A stretch of 64,000 nucleotides of DNA from Paenibacillus sp. MAHUQ-63 (GTDB taxonomy: Bacteria; Bacillota; Bacilli; Paenibacillales; NBRC-103111). This document shows, piece by piece, positions 40,335 to 49,304 of this stretch. Within the stretch, counting starts at the first letter, position 1; every line of letters starts with the position of its first letter. The notes under the pieces were generated by a model that saw nothing but the letters and a program-made list of their open reading frames with translations, ran no database searches and was not told where the DNA came from. The stretch covers positions 1 to 64,000 of the forward strand of contig NZ_JARADB010000009.1 in assembly GCF_028765165.1 (NCBI RefSeq). The letters run 5' to 3'. A program made the position numbers and the translations under genes.

Positions 40335-41042
40335 ATGGATCTTGAAATGGTTATGCAGGAGCTTGAAGCCCTTGGCAAAGAACGGCTCAAGAAAATGTAC
40401 ATATCCAATGGCGCGAGAGAGCCGTTATTTGGCGTTGCGACGGGCGAGATGAAGCCGATTCTCAAGAAAACCAAGCTCAATCAATCTTTGGCGGAGCAGT
40501 TATATGCCACAGGCAATTACGACGCCATGTACTTCGCCGGCATCATTGCAGAACCGAATGTCATGACGGAGGCGGATTATGATCGTTGGATGGATGCAGC
40601 GTATTTCTACATGTTGTCCGATTATGTAGTGGCTGTCACTTTGTCCGAAGCGGACATTGCTCAGGATGTTGCTGATAAGTGGATTGGAAGCGGTGAAGAT
40701 TTGAGAATGTCGGCAGGCTGGAGTTGTTATTGCTGGCTCTTGGGCAGCCGGCCGGACAGTGAATTCGCTGAAAGCAAGCTCGCCAAGATGCTAGAACAAG
40801 TGGAAAATACGATTCGCGATGCTCCTGAGCGTACGAAATATGCCATGAATAATTTTATATACACGGTGGCGACGTCCTATTCGCCGCTTCATGATCAGGC
40901 GGTCGCAACGGCTAAGGCCGTATGCCCGATAGAAGTCATAAATGACAAGGGAAAAAGCAAGTTTCTTAACGCTTTGGAAAATATTCAAAAGGCAGAAGCG
41001 AGAGGAAAGCTTGGTTTCAAGCGCAAGCATGTCAGGTGTTAA
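40335..41042 (+). CDS. DNA alkylation repair (AlkD-like) protein
   Basis: A 235-residue all-helical protein of the AlkD-like HEAT superfamily. It begins LEMVMQELEALGKERLKKMY with FGVATGEMKPILKK, the usual start of these proteins, then TGNYDAMYFAGIIAEP and the LMSAGW-type helices. AlkD removes 3-methyladenine and 7-methylguanine from DNA; many family members, including this shorter form, have not been tested. GCAGAAGGAGTG precedes the ATG. It stands alone. Confidence 0.8.
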   Translation: MDLEMVMQELEALGKERLKKMYISNGAREPLFGVATGEMKPILKKTKLNQSLAEQLYATGNYDAMYFAGIIAEPNVMTEADYDRWMDAAYFYMLSDYVVAVTLSEADIAQDVADKWIGSGEDLRMSAGWSCYCWLLGSRPDSEFAESKLAKMLEQVENTIRDAPERTKYAMNNFIYTVATSYSPLHDQAVATAKAVCPIEVINDKGKSKFLNALENIQKAEARGKLGFKRKHVRC

Positions 41043-41207
41043 CGGATAACTTGGCAGAATCAGGGGGAGTGCTTACATGTGGCTTCTCTTAAAGAGCAGG
41101 AGAACATAATCAATTCGCGAATATCTACATGTAAATATTTACCGGCAGTCGAAAACTGCTGGAGAGGATGCAGAGCAGAAACTTAACCTAAGGAAGGATG
41201 AAATGAG

Positions 41208-42161
41208 ATGACTGCCAAAGATTCCGAATGGCCGATCACCGAGCCGAAGCAATCGGTCATCGCGTGGCTGCTTGACGGGGACCCTGCGATTCGTTGGCAA
41301 GTGATGCGTGATCTGACCAAGGAGCCCGATGACGTTGTTGCTGCAGAGAGGTCCCGGGTTGCCTCGGAGGGCTGGGGCGCACGGGTCCTTGACCTGCAAT
41401 CCCCCAAGGGCAACTGGGGCGGTGACGCCGACGCACGCAACTGGTTGTGCACAAGCTACACCTTGCTGCTCTTGAAGGATTTGGGCCTCGACCCGTCGGG
41501 TGAGGAAGCCCGCAGATCCATCGGCCTTGTGCGCGAGCATATCACCTGGCCGCAGCAAATGGGCGGTCTGCCATACTTCGACGGCGAGACTGAGCCTTGC
41601 GTGAATGGGTGGATCCTTGGTGTGGGTGCGTACTTCGGAGAGGCAAGTGACCGGTTGGTCGACCGGCTCCTCAGCGAGCAGTTGGAGGACGGAGGCTGGA
41701 ATTGCGACGCTCCTCAAAGCCGGCGTTCCTCGTTCCACAGCACCATTTGTATTTTGGAGGGACTATTGGAGTACGAGAAGGCGAAGGGCGCAACGGCTGC
41801 TGTCACCGAAGCCCGCGCCCGGGCACAGGCATATATGCTGGAGCGTCGTATGCTGAGGTCCCTGTCATCCGGTGAAGTCATCGATCCCGACTGGACGCGG
41901 TTCTCGTTCCCGACTACGTGGCATTACGACGTGCTCCGAGGGTTGGATTACTTGCGCAGCGCAGGTGTCGAACCCGATGAACGGGTTGCCGAGGCCGTCG
42001 GTCTGGTGGCGAAGAAACAAGATCATAACGGGATGTGGCCGCTGGAGAACGTTCATCCCGACCGAGTGCACTTCGACATGGAGGGTGCGGAAGGCGAGCC
42101 TAGCCGCTGGAACACTCTTCGCACCCTGCGTGTGCTGGACTGGTATTCAACACGGTATTAA
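41208..42161 (+). CDS. alpha-toroid (terpene cyclase/prenyltransferase-like) protein
   Basis: A 317-residue soluble protein with the (alpha/alpha) toroid repeats of squalene-hopene cyclase and prenyltransferase-type proteins. QS-type repeat elements are visible: QLEDGGWNCDAP, QSPKGNWGGDA and QDHNGMWPLENV. The DxDD motif of squalene-hopene cyclases is not seen, and the protein is half their length, so cyclase activity is doubtful. It is richer in G+C than its neighbours and alone between two terminators. The role cannot be given. Confidence 0.75.
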   Translation: MTAKDSEWPITEPKQSVIAWLLDGDPAIRWQVMRDLTKEPDDVVAAERSRVASEGWGARVLDLQSPKGNWGGDADARNWLCTSYTLLLLKDLGLDPSGEEARRSIGLVREHITWPQQMGGLPYFDGETEPCVNGWILGVGAYFGEASDRLVDRLLSEQLEDGGWNCDAPQSRRSSFHSTICILEGLLEYEKAKGATAAVTEARARAQAYMLERRMLRSLSSGEVIDPDWTRFSFPTTWHYDVLRGLDYLRSAGVEPDERVAEAVGLVAKKQDHNGMWPLENVHPDRVHFDMEGAEGEPSRWNTLRTLRVLDWYSTRY

Positions 42162-42191
42162 GTTAGCGGATATATGATTTTGAAAGAGAAG

Positions 42192-42228
42192 AAGGAACAG
42201 TTTGCCATAGGGCAGCTGTTCCTTTTTT
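42192..42228 (+). terminator. intrinsic terminator
   Basis: AAGGAACAG pairs with CTGTTCCTT around 15 bases, followed by TTTT. Confidence 0.88.
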
Positions 42229-42788
42229 GATGGGGGAGAAGTCTCGAAAGACGGGCTTGGCGTAATCCGAAAATAAGTTTGCAAAGCCATCTCTGCTGTT
42301 CGAGAACGGCCGGCCGGCTGTATTGTACTGCGCGGTTGCGGCAGGTACGAACCGGAAGATCAACAACCGCCTAGCCGGGCAGCCATGGTCCGCACTCCGG
42401 CATTTTGGAGGGCGGATTTTTGGCGTGGCTAACGGACACAGTGGCCGTTATTTGCCGAGTTTGGGCGGGACGCGGGTTCTAACGGACACCAGTGCGGTTA
42501 TTTGTCCCGTTTGGCTCTGATTTTGTCTTGAAATCGGCAAATAAGGTTCTTGGTGTCCGCTAGAATCCGGATGAGACGATTTACGGGGCAATAACGTTCC
42601 TAGTGTCCGTTAGCTTCGCGAGGCAGCGCGATACACCAATTACGGCGATGCCTGCTATGCCGTAAGCACAAAGCCTTGCCGCAGCGGCCGAGCAGTAAGC
42701 TGGCTGCCGTAACCCGGCGGATCAGAATTATCGCCGCTACGAGAAATTTCTTAGCCATATACCTAATTGAAATCCATGGACAGGCCCG
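42229..42788. other. gene-free region with an inverted-repeat array
   Basis: About 560 bases without a gene. The centre is taken by four related 29-31-bp units (42429-42613, listed separately). The remaining parts show no open frame with a family pattern and no clear promoter. Confidence 0.55.
42429..42613. repeat. four-unit inverted-repeat array of GGACAC elements
   Basis: Two direct units start CTAACGGACAC (42429 and 42479) and read on to GGTTATTTG or CGTTATTTG. Two inverted units end GTGTCCGCTAG (42535-42563) and GTGTCCGTTAG (42584-42613), with GCAAATAA and GCAATAAC inside. The whole can fold into one large cruciform or nested hairpin. It looks like an interspersed palindromic repeat family distinct from the GCGGAAATACA type at 31850. 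Confidence 0.75.
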
Positions 42789-43133
42789 AATAATTTCGGT
42801 AGAATTTCTTGCAACTTATTAACTACGTTAATTGTCGTTACGATGCTTCTCATCATGGTAACGAATTATTTTCGTTCTGTGGACGTGGTTAAGCGTGACA
42901 ATAGCAATTATATGCAAGGGGGCATCTCTCAACTGAAGCAGACGATTGCAGCGAATAGCGAGCATATCGTTCGAATTCTCGATACCGTTGCTTACAATAG
43001 TCAGACCGTTCGAAGCTACTTCTACATACGAAAGTCAATATTCAGACGAATGATCGAAATAGTGAAGAAGCAATGTCTGCCAAAGTGTCACAGATGGAAG
43101 ACCCCATTTGTCTTATTAGTGTCTTCGAAATAA
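42789..43133 (+). pseudogene. N-terminal fragment of a YesM-type sensor kinase
   Basis: The frame contains a membrane helix (NLLTTLIVVTMLLIMVTNYF) followed by an extracytoplasmic-looking start (ISQLKQTIAANSEHIVRIL, then YNSQTVRSYF), the way YesM-like sensors begin. Sense is lost after about residue 60 of this stretch and the frame ends at 43133 without HAMP or kinase parts. No start codon with a ribosome-binding site is seen before 42843. It is therefore read as a leftover of a sensor kinase gene; a small membrane protein is the alternative. Confidence 0.45.
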
Positions 43134-43163
43134 TAACTAATTAAAAATTGGAGGAATCTAATC

Positions 43164-43643
43164 ATGACACAGCGTTTAAATTATATGCAGCAATCCCCGG
43201 AGCTTTTCAAAAAGATGATGGAATTCAGCAACGCCGAGAAGGAAAGTGCAATTGAAGAGAAAATTCTTCACCTTGTGCACATCCGCGCTTCGCAAATGAA
43301 TGGGTGCGGGTTCTGTCTGGATATGCACGTCAAGCAAGCCAAGATGCATGGCGAGAGCGAGCTTCGCCTCTATCACACTTCGATTTGGCGCGAATCGACG
43401 CTGTTCTCTCCGCGTGAAAGGGCGGCACTCGCATGGACCGAGATTTTGACCAAGCTGCCGGAACATGGCGTGCCGGACGAATTGTACGAGCGCGTTCGCG
43501 GTCAATTCTCGGAGAAAGAAATCTCGGATCTGACGTTCTCGGTCATGGCGATCAACGCTTGGAATAGAGTCAACGTTGCCTTTAAGACGGTACCGGGCTC
43601 TGCCGACGCAGCATTCGGGTTGAACAAAGCCGGCTTGAGCTAA
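43164..43643 (+). CDS. AhpD-like carboxymuconolactone decarboxylase family protein
   Basis: A 159-residue protein of the AhpD/CMD fold. The redox motif CGFCLDMH (CxxCxxxH) is complete, placed in the helix after HLVHIRASQMNG. AhpD members reduce peroxiredoxin partners or act as alkylhydroperoxidases. This form, with TWTEILTKL-like and AINAWNRVNVAF segments, is the widespread single-domain type. TTGGAGGAATC precedes the ATG. It is probably expressed by itself and followed by a terminator. Confidence 0.9.
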   Translation: MTQRLNYMQQSPELFKKMMEFSNAEKESAIEEKILHLVHIRASQMNGCGFCLDMHVKQAKMHGESELRLYHTSIWRESTLFSPRERAALAWTEILTKLPEHGVPDELYERVRGQFSEKEISDLTFSVMAINAWNRVNVAFKTVPGSADAAFGLNKAGLS

Positions 43644-43671
43644 GCGTTCGGGAAATAAATCGAATGAGGAG

Positions 43672-43698
43672 ATCCGCCTTGCTGCGGGTCTTCTTTTT
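43672..43698 (+). terminator. intrinsic terminator
   Basis: GATCCGC pairs with GCGGGTC over a short loop, followed by TTCTTTTT. Ends may be off by a base. Confidence 0.75.
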
Positions 43699-43766
43699 AT
43701 TTACTTTACTTTTCGTATAGACTGGAGTAGAGCAATTAGTAAGATACATAAGGAGATCCATTCGGC

Positions 43767-44765
43767 ATGAAATTCGAACGTATCAAGTTTCCGAACGGGT
43801 TTTGGGCGGGTTTACAGCACTTGGGCATCTCCCCGCACGACGTAGTTCGCAAAGCGCAGCTGCCGCTATCCCTAATCACCGAACAAGCCGCGGTAACATC
43901 CGAAGAATATTTCAGCATCTGGCAAGCCTATGCCGACCTAATTGGCGGCACGGCCATCGGCATCGTCAAGCTTGTTAACGTGTTTGAAACGACACAATAC
44001 CCGCCGACCGTCCTGGCGACGTACCATGCCCGTGACTATCGCGATGCTCTTAACCGAATGGCGCGGTACAAACAACTGTGCCCTCCGGAAAGCTTGCGTA
44101 TCACCGAAGAGGGTGAGCGTTGTACAATCGAATTGGCTTGGATGCGCAGCGAGCAAGCGGGGCCGCCAGTGCTCACCGGTGCCACGCTGGCTTTCCTTCT
44201 GGAGCTTGGCCGGCGGGGGACGGGCAAGCCGTTGACGGCGCGATCCGTGGAATTTATTCAACCGATGGACGATATCCAATTACTTGAGGCTTACTTCGGG
44301 TGTCCTGTCCGGGCCGGAGCAGCCGTGAACCGATTGACGCTGCATCGAAGAGATCTGGAGCAACCTTTTACATCGTACAACCAAGAGTTGTTGGAGGTTC
44401 TGACGCCCATATTGGACCAGTCGTTGGATGAACATCGCAGCCGTCCGGTTCCGGAGATGGTCAAGTGGATACTGAAGCGCAGCCTGTCCGGAGGACACCT
44501 GGACATGCGGGCGGTGGCTCGTGAGCTGGGCATGAGCAATCGTACCTTGCAGCGCCGTCTTACCGACGAAGGGACAACGTTCAAGCAGCTGCTGACACAG
44601 GCCCGGCATGAGCAGTCGCTGGAATATTTGAAAGATCCCAAGCTGGAACTTAAAGAAGTGGCTTTCTTAATTGGCTACACGGACCAGAACTCCTTCTACC
44701 GCGCCTTCCGCCTATGGGAAGGGGATACTCCTGCCAATTGGCGTTCCGCATACGTAAGGTCGTAA
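43767..44765 (+). CDS. AraC family regulator, OruR-like
   Basis: A 332-residue protein: an N-terminal ligand/regulatory domain of the arabinose-binding-like type found in OruR/ArgR/AdpA-type AraC members (ISPHDVVRKAQLPLSLITEQ through the segment YFGCPVRAGAAVNRL), and a C-terminal AraC double helix-turn-helix (LDMRAVARELGMSNRTLQRR, then LELKEVAFLIGYTDQNSFYR). AAGGAGATCC precedes the ATG. It lies between an AhpD-like gene and an SDR gene, either of which may be controlled by it. Confidence 0.9.
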   Translation: MKFERIKFPNGFWAGLQHLGISPHDVVRKAQLPLSLITEQAAVTSEEYFSIWQAYADLIGGTAIGIVKLVNVFETTQYPPTVLATYHARDYRDALNRMARYKQLCPPESLRITEEGERCTIELAWMRSEQAGPPVLTGATLAFLLELGRRGTGKPLTARSVEFIQPMDDIQLLEAYFGCPVRAGAAVNRLTLHRRDLEQPFTSYNQELLEVLTPILDQSLDEHRSRPVPEMVKWILKRSLSGGHLDMRAVARELGMSNRTLQRRLTDEGTTFKQLLTQARHEQSLEYLKDPKLELKEVAFLIGYTDQNSFYRAFRLWEGDTPANWRSAYVRS

Positions 44766-44951
44766 GGTCACACCCGCTGGTGTAGAACGAATCGGCTCCA
44801 ACCCACACCCTCTTTAAGGTGGCGGCATGAATGATGGCGTGTTGAACTAGAAATTTGGCGCCGCACGCTAGTTACTGAACGATCCAGACCAAGTAATATG
44901 ATCTCTATTCGGGACGCAGAAGTCTTGAAGACAGCAAAGGAGACATCGGGT

Positions 44952-45743
44952 ATGGATATGGGATTAAAGAACAAAACAGCTTTAGTAACGGGATCGACAA
45001 GAGGGATAGGGAAAGCGATTGCCATCGAACTTGCCAGGGAAGGGGTCCATGTTCTCATTAATGGGCGAAATCATGAAGAGGTAGAACGAACGGTAGCTGA
45101 GCTGAAGGCGGAGTTTCCATCCACCTTGCCTCAGAATGCAACCGCGGATCTTGTGGATAGGGAGCAAAGAGAAGCGTTATGCCGGAAATATCCCCGTGTC
45201 GATATTCTTATTAACAGTATGGGGATTTATGAAATCATGTCCTATGAGGACGTTGACGATGAAGTATGGGAAAGATACATTCGGACGAATGTCCTTGCGG
45301 CTAATGGATTATCTAAATGGTATTTGCCTGAAATGTTGAAGAACAATGACGGACGAATCATTTTTATCGCAAGTGAAGAGGCGGTTATGCCTTCAGGACA
45401 AATGCCTCAATATAGCGTGACCAAAACGATGTTGCTTTCGCTATCCAAAAGCTTATCTAAATTAACGGCGGGAACGGACGTCACGTCCAATGCAATCATG
45501 CCGGGACCGACGCTTTCCGAGAATGTATATCAAATTATCGATCATTTATTTCCTGATGATAGGGCATTTGCCGAGAAAGAGAAAGCATTTATGACTGCCA
45601 ACCTGCCCCAATCGGAAATTCAGCGGTTTATCAGGCCTTCCGAAATAGCCAGGCTGGTTGCCTTCGTATGCAGCCCTTATGCGTCTGCATTTCGAGGCTC
45701 CGCCATCCGTATGGACGGGGGGATGGTACCTACCATTATTTAA
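44952..45743 (+). CDS. short-chain dehydrogenase/reductase
   Basis: A 263-residue classical SDR. The cofactor motif is TGSTRGIGKAIA, followed by NGRN and, near residue 90, DILINSMG. The catalytic Tyr-x3-Lys is YSVTK, with Ser in the IASEE segment. It ends RGSAIRMDGGMVPTII, the usual SDR tail. ATG 44952 is used because AAAGGAGACAT lies upstream; the frame opens further left without a site. The substrate is unknown. A strong terminator follows. Confidence 0.9.
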   Translation: MDMGLKNKTALVTGSTRGIGKAIAIELAREGVHVLINGRNHEEVERTVAELKAEFPSTLPQNATADLVDREQREALCRKYPRVDILINSMGIYEIMSYEDVDDEVWERYIRTNVLAANGLSKWYLPEMLKNNDGRIIFIASEEAVMPSGQMPQYSVTKTMLLSLSKSLSKLTAGTDVTSNAIMPGPTLSENVYQIIDHLFPDDRAFAEKEKAFMTANLPQSEIQRFIRPSEIARLVAFVCSPYASAFRGSAIRMDGGMVPTII

Positions 45744-45747
45744 CATA

Positions 45748-45786
45748 AGCAGCAGGCTGCCGGTACTGGCGGCCTGCTGCTGTTTT
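45748..45786 (+). terminator. intrinsic terminator
   Basis: AGCAGCAGGC and GCCTGCTGCT form a 10-bp stem, followed by GTTTTT. Confidence 0.88.
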
Positions 45787-45916
45787 TGAAGATTAAGGTC
45801 CTAAAGTTTTCACAATCTGCGGCGATCAGGCCGGCGTAATCGGATGTATCGGATCGTTTTTGTGTTAAAATATGGATATCGCGATGGCTAACGAGAAGAC
45901 CAGGAGGGATCTAGAG

Positions 45917-46327
45917 GTGAAAATCGTAGCTGCAAGTCATTTGGACTATGCGTATATCCAAGAGCATGATCCTCATATTATGAAAGACCTGATCTTACAT
46001 AAAATTAAGGGAAACGAGATTTACCTCCTGCGTGACGATGCAGATATGAATATCGGCTTCCTGCGGTATGGATACTTCTGGGATAACACGCCGTTTATGA
46101 ATTTGATTTGGATCGATGAACCCTATAGGCGCCAAGGGATGGGGAAACAAGCCGTCCTTTTTTGGGAACGTGCGATGAAAGAGAAGGGGGTTGAACGGGT
46201 GATGACCTCTACCCTGGCCAATGAGGAAGCGCAGCACTTCTACAGAAAATTAGGCTATCGCGACTCCGGGTGTCTCTTGCTCGAGAATGAGCCATTGGAA
46301 ATCATTTTAATCAAAAAAGTTGAATAG
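45917..46327 (+). CDS. GNAT family N-acetyltransferase
   Basis: A 136-residue GNAT protein. The acetyl-CoA loop is [17 protein letters not shown] (R/QxxGxG/A), preceded by NLIWIDE and followed by the [12 protein letters not shown] end motif. The start is GTG 45917, seven bases behind AGGAGGGAT. The Maa-type sugar acetyltransferase follows by 17 bp and is probably in the same operon. The acceptor is unknown. Confidence 0.88.
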   Translation: MKIVAASHLDYAYIQEHDPHIMKDLILHKIKGNEIYLLRDDADMNIGFLRYGYFWDNTPFMNLIWIDEPYRRQGMGKQAVLFWERAMKEKGVERVMTSTLANEEAQHFYRKLGYRDSGCLLLENEPLEIILIKKVE

Positions 46328-46344
46328 ACAGGAAGGAGCTGCAC

Positions 46345-46911
46345 ATGGATCTGAGAACCGAGAAAGAGAAAATGTTAGCCGGAGAGCTCTATCAGGCGTC
46401 CGACCCGCAATTAACGAAGGATCGTGAAAATGCCCGGAAATGGACGCGCTTATTGAATGAAACGCTGGAAACGGAATATGAGAGACGTGTAGAGCTGCTC
46501 AAACAGCTTTTTGGTTCAACCGGCCCGAGCCTGTATGTGGAACCGACGTTCCGCTGCGATTACGGCTACAACATTCATGTAGGCAACAACTTTTACGCCA
46601 ATTTCGACTGTGTGATTCTGGATGTATGTGAAGTTCGTATCGGTGAAAATTGTTTATTGGCTCCAGGCGTTCATATATATACAGCCACTCATCCGCTGAA
46701 TCCGTTGGAACGAGCCTCCGGGGCAGAATTCGGGAAGCCTGTGACGATCGGCAATCAGGTGTGGATAGGAGGCAGGGCGGTCATTAACCCGGGAGTTACC
46801 ATTGGCGATAATGTGGTTATAGCATCCGGGGCCATTGTGACGAAAGATATCCCTGCCAATGTTGTCGTAGGAGGCAATCCTGCAAAAGTATTGAAAAACA
46901 TCGAGTTTTAA
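46345..46911 (+). CDS. maa: maltose/galactoside O-acetyltransferase
   Basis: A 188-residue left-handed beta-helix acetyltransferase. The N-terminal helical part begins [20 protein letters not shown], typical of Maa/LacA. Hexapeptide repeats run from about residue 75 to the end ([37 protein letters not shown]). The catalytic His is in YTATHPLNP. It moves an acetyl group from acetyl-CoA to a sugar 6-OH in the cytoplasm, presumably as detoxification. GGAAGGAGCTG precedes the ATG. Confidence 0.92.
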   Translation: MDLRTEKEKMLAGELYQASDPQLTKDRENARKWTRLLNETLETEYERRVELLKQLFGSTGPSLYVEPTFRCDYGYNIHVGNNFYANFDCVILDVCEVRIGENCLLAPGVHIYTATHPLNPLERASGAEFGKPVTIGNQVWIGGRAVINPGVTIGDNVVIASGAIVTKDIPANVVVGGNPAKVLKNIEF

Positions 46912-46931
46912 TCGATTGTACGACTTCCTTA

Positions 46932-46960
46932 GACTGCCGGACGACCCATCGGCGGTCTTA
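46932..46960 (+). terminator. weak terminator-like hairpin
   Basis: AGACTGCCG pairs imperfectly with CGGCGGTCT, followed by TATTC. The T-run is poor. Confidence 0.35.
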
Positions 46961-47069
46961 TTCGCATGTCAACGGACGGGGAGAAAAATTTGTTTAGATG
47001 ATAGATTATTAGTATGGTAAAGTAAATACTACAGAGTTTGCCAATTGGTTGGATACGGGGGCGCTGATT

Positions 47070-49214
47070 TTGCATTTTATACGAGAAATGTTTCGACTGG
47101 CAGCGTCGTACAAGCTTCTTGGCGGCGTATTCCTGGCGGGCGTTCTGACAGAGGCGGCTTACACAGTCGCAGCTCCGCTCAGTTTGAAATTTATGGTGGA
47201 CGGCGCTTTTTTGCAAAAGAATGTGCATATGTTCGTACTAATCTTAACGTTATTAATCATAGGAGGAGCTCTCAATGTTTGCGCCAATTTGGCGGGGGAT
47301 TACGCGATCGGCCGGCTGAGCGCGAGCATCGTTCGCAAGCTTCGGGTCGACTTGTATACCCATATTCAGCGTCTGCCGCTATCGTTCTACCAGCGGTACC
47401 GCATCGGCGATCTGATGACCCGATTCGCAGACGATCTGCATGCCGTGGAGCGGACCGTTCGCCTGTTGAGCCCTTACTTTCTCAGGGAGACCTTCAGCGT
47501 AGCTATCGGATTAGTGCTGCTTTTCTCGCTTGAGTGGAAGCTGACCGTTGCCGTGCTTGCCGCTTCCGCGCTGATGTTCCTAAGTCCGCGATTGCTCGCG
47601 CGCCGTGCGGAGAACGCCAATCTGTCGTACAAGGAAGCGCAGGAGCGCTTCGCGAACACGATCGACGAAACGTTGAAAGGTCATAGAACGATAAGGGGAT
47701 TGCATCAAGAGCGCCGTTTCCAAGAGAAAGCCCGCGAGCAAATCAACGAACTGTTTACGTTCGGAGTGAAGCTGCAGAGTGTGAACGCGCTGATGGAACG
47801 CGTACCGTTAACGGTACTGCTGCTATTGAACGGGATTATGATCGGTTACGGCGGGTCTCTCATCTTCCAAGACGAGCTGAGCGTCGGCGGCTTCATGGCT
47901 TTCTTCACGCTGTTTCTGAACGTCGGGCAATCGGCCACCAATCTTTCTACGATCATCCCGGCTATTATCGAATCGGGCGTAAGCTACCGGCGGGTTCGCG
48001 AAGTGTTCGACGAGCCGGTGCTCGACGAACCGGTTCAGCCGAAGGGGATGCCGGCGGTTCTGCAGCGTCTCCGCTTAGACAGCGTTTCCTTCGGTTACGG
48101 GGAGGACGCGCTGCAGCTGCATGACGTTACGGTCACGATCCCGGGAGGGACCTACGCCGCGTTCGTAGGGCCGAGCGGCTCCGGGAAGAGCACGGCCTTG
48201 CAGCTGCTTGCTCGCTTCTACAAGCCTAAGGAAGGCGCTGTAACGCTGAACGACATCGATCTGTTCGAGATCGATGAAGCGTCATTCCGCGGCGCGACGG
48301 CGCTTGTGTCCCAGGACGCGTTCTTCTTCCACGGAACGGTTCGGGACAACCTGGTCCTGGATCGAACCGGACTGACGGAAGAAGAGATCGGAGAAGCCGC
48401 GGCGCAAGCGAACATTCACGATGTCATCCTCCGCTGGCCGAACGGGTACGATGCGGCGATTCACGGGAACGGAGCTTCCTTGTCCGGCGGGGAGCGGCAG
48501 CGGTTATCGATCGCCCGAGCGCTTCTGCGGAGCCCGAAGCTGCTGCTGCTCGACGAAATCACAGCCGCGCTCGACCCGGCTTCCGAAGCGGAGATCCATG
48601 CATTGGTTCAGCGGCTCCGGCCGGATCGGACGATCGTATCCGTCACGCATCGGCTGGATTCCGTCGTCGACGCCGATTGTATTCATGTCTTTGACAGAGG
48701 CCGCGTCGTGGAATCGGGGACGCACGATGAGCTTCTGCAGCTCAAAGGGCTGTATAGCAAGCTGTGGGAGAAGCAGCACGGCTTCCGACTGTCGGATGAC
48801 GGACTGCATGCCGAGGTGGAAGCGGAACGGCTGTCGCGCATCTCGTTCTTCGAAGGGATCGATACGTCGTTGCTGCATCATATTGCGGGCTTGTTCGCAA
48901 CGGAGGTCTTTCAAGCGAATGACCTCGTCGTCCGTGAGGGAGACGAAGGGAATAAGTTTTATATTATTGTGCGCGGTCAGGTCGAAGTTCTTAAGCGTAC
49001 GCCAGGCGGCGGAGAGGCTCGGGTCGCCACCTTGCAGGACGGGGATCATTTCGGCGAAATCGCCTTGCTGAGGGGAATTCCCCGAACCGCTACTATACGC
49101 GCAACGAGGCGATCGGTGCTGCTGTCGGCGAGGCGGGAGACGTTCCGTCAATTGATCGAGGGTTATCCGCAAGTCCTTGCAAGTCTGGAACGAACGCTGG
49201 AACAGCGGATGTGA
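47070..49214 (+). CDS. ABC exporter fused to a cyclic-nucleotide-binding domain
   Basis: A 714-residue half-transporter: six membrane helices (about residues 15-300), an ABC ATPase (Walker A VGPSGSGKST, signature SLSGGERQRLSIA, Walker B LLLLDEITAALDP, switch VTHRLDS) and, behind it, a C-terminal cyclic-nucleotide-binding domain of about 125 residues (YIIVRGQVEVLKR, then DGDHFGEIALLRGIPRTATI) with the FGE and R-T-A residues of the phosphate-binding cassette. Such a fusion is uncommon and suggests gating by cAMP or cGMP. TTG 47070 after ACGGGGGC is the likely start. No accessory peptide gene or peptidase is adjacent. Confidence 0.88.
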   Translation: MHFIREMFRLAASYKLLGGVFLAGVLTEAAYTVAAPLSLKFMVDGAFLQKNVHMFVLILTLLIIGGALNVCANLAGDYAIGRLSASIVRKLRVDLYTHIQRLPLSFYQRYRIGDLMTRFADDLHAVERTVRLLSPYFLRETFSVAIGLVLLFSLEWKLTVAVLAASALMFLSPRLLARRAENANLSYKEAQERFANTIDETLKGHRTIRGLHQERRFQEKAREQINELFTFGVKLQSVNALMERVPLTVLLLLNGIMIGYGGSLIFQDELSVGGFMAFFTLFLNVGQSATNLSTIIPAIIESGVSYRRVREVFDEPVLDEPVQPKGMPAVLQRLRLDSVSFGYGEDALQLHDVTVTIPGGTYAAFVGPSGSGKSTALQLLARFYKPKEGAVTLNDIDLFEIDEASFRGATALVSQDAFFFHGTVRDNLVLDRTGLTEEEIGEAAAQANIHDVILRWPNGYDAAIHGNGASLSGGERQRLSIARALLRSPKLLLLDEITAALDPASEAEIHALVQRLRPDRTIVSVTHRLDSVVDADCIHVFDRGRVVESGTHDELLQLKGLYSKLWEKQHGFRLSDDGLHAEVEAERLSRISFFEGIDTSLLHHIAGLFATEVFQANDLVVREGDEGNKFYIIVRGQVEVLKRTPGGGEARVATLQDGDHFGEIALLRGIPRTATIRATRRSVLLSARRETFRQLIEGYPQVLASLERTLEQRM

Positions 49215-49265
49215 AACGTGCAACCCATGATGTGACCGTTTCCGCGAAGATACGGGCAGCAGAAG

Positions 49266-49297
49266 ATCCCCAGGAACAAGTTGTTCTGGGGATTTTC
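49266..49297. terminator. bidirectional terminator
   Basis: ATCCCCAGGAACA and TGTTCTGGGGAT pair with a three-base loop, with TTTTCG on the right. It lies between the convergent exporter and diguanylate-cyclase genes. Confidence 0.8.
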
Positions 49298-49304
49298 GAT
49301 TTGC

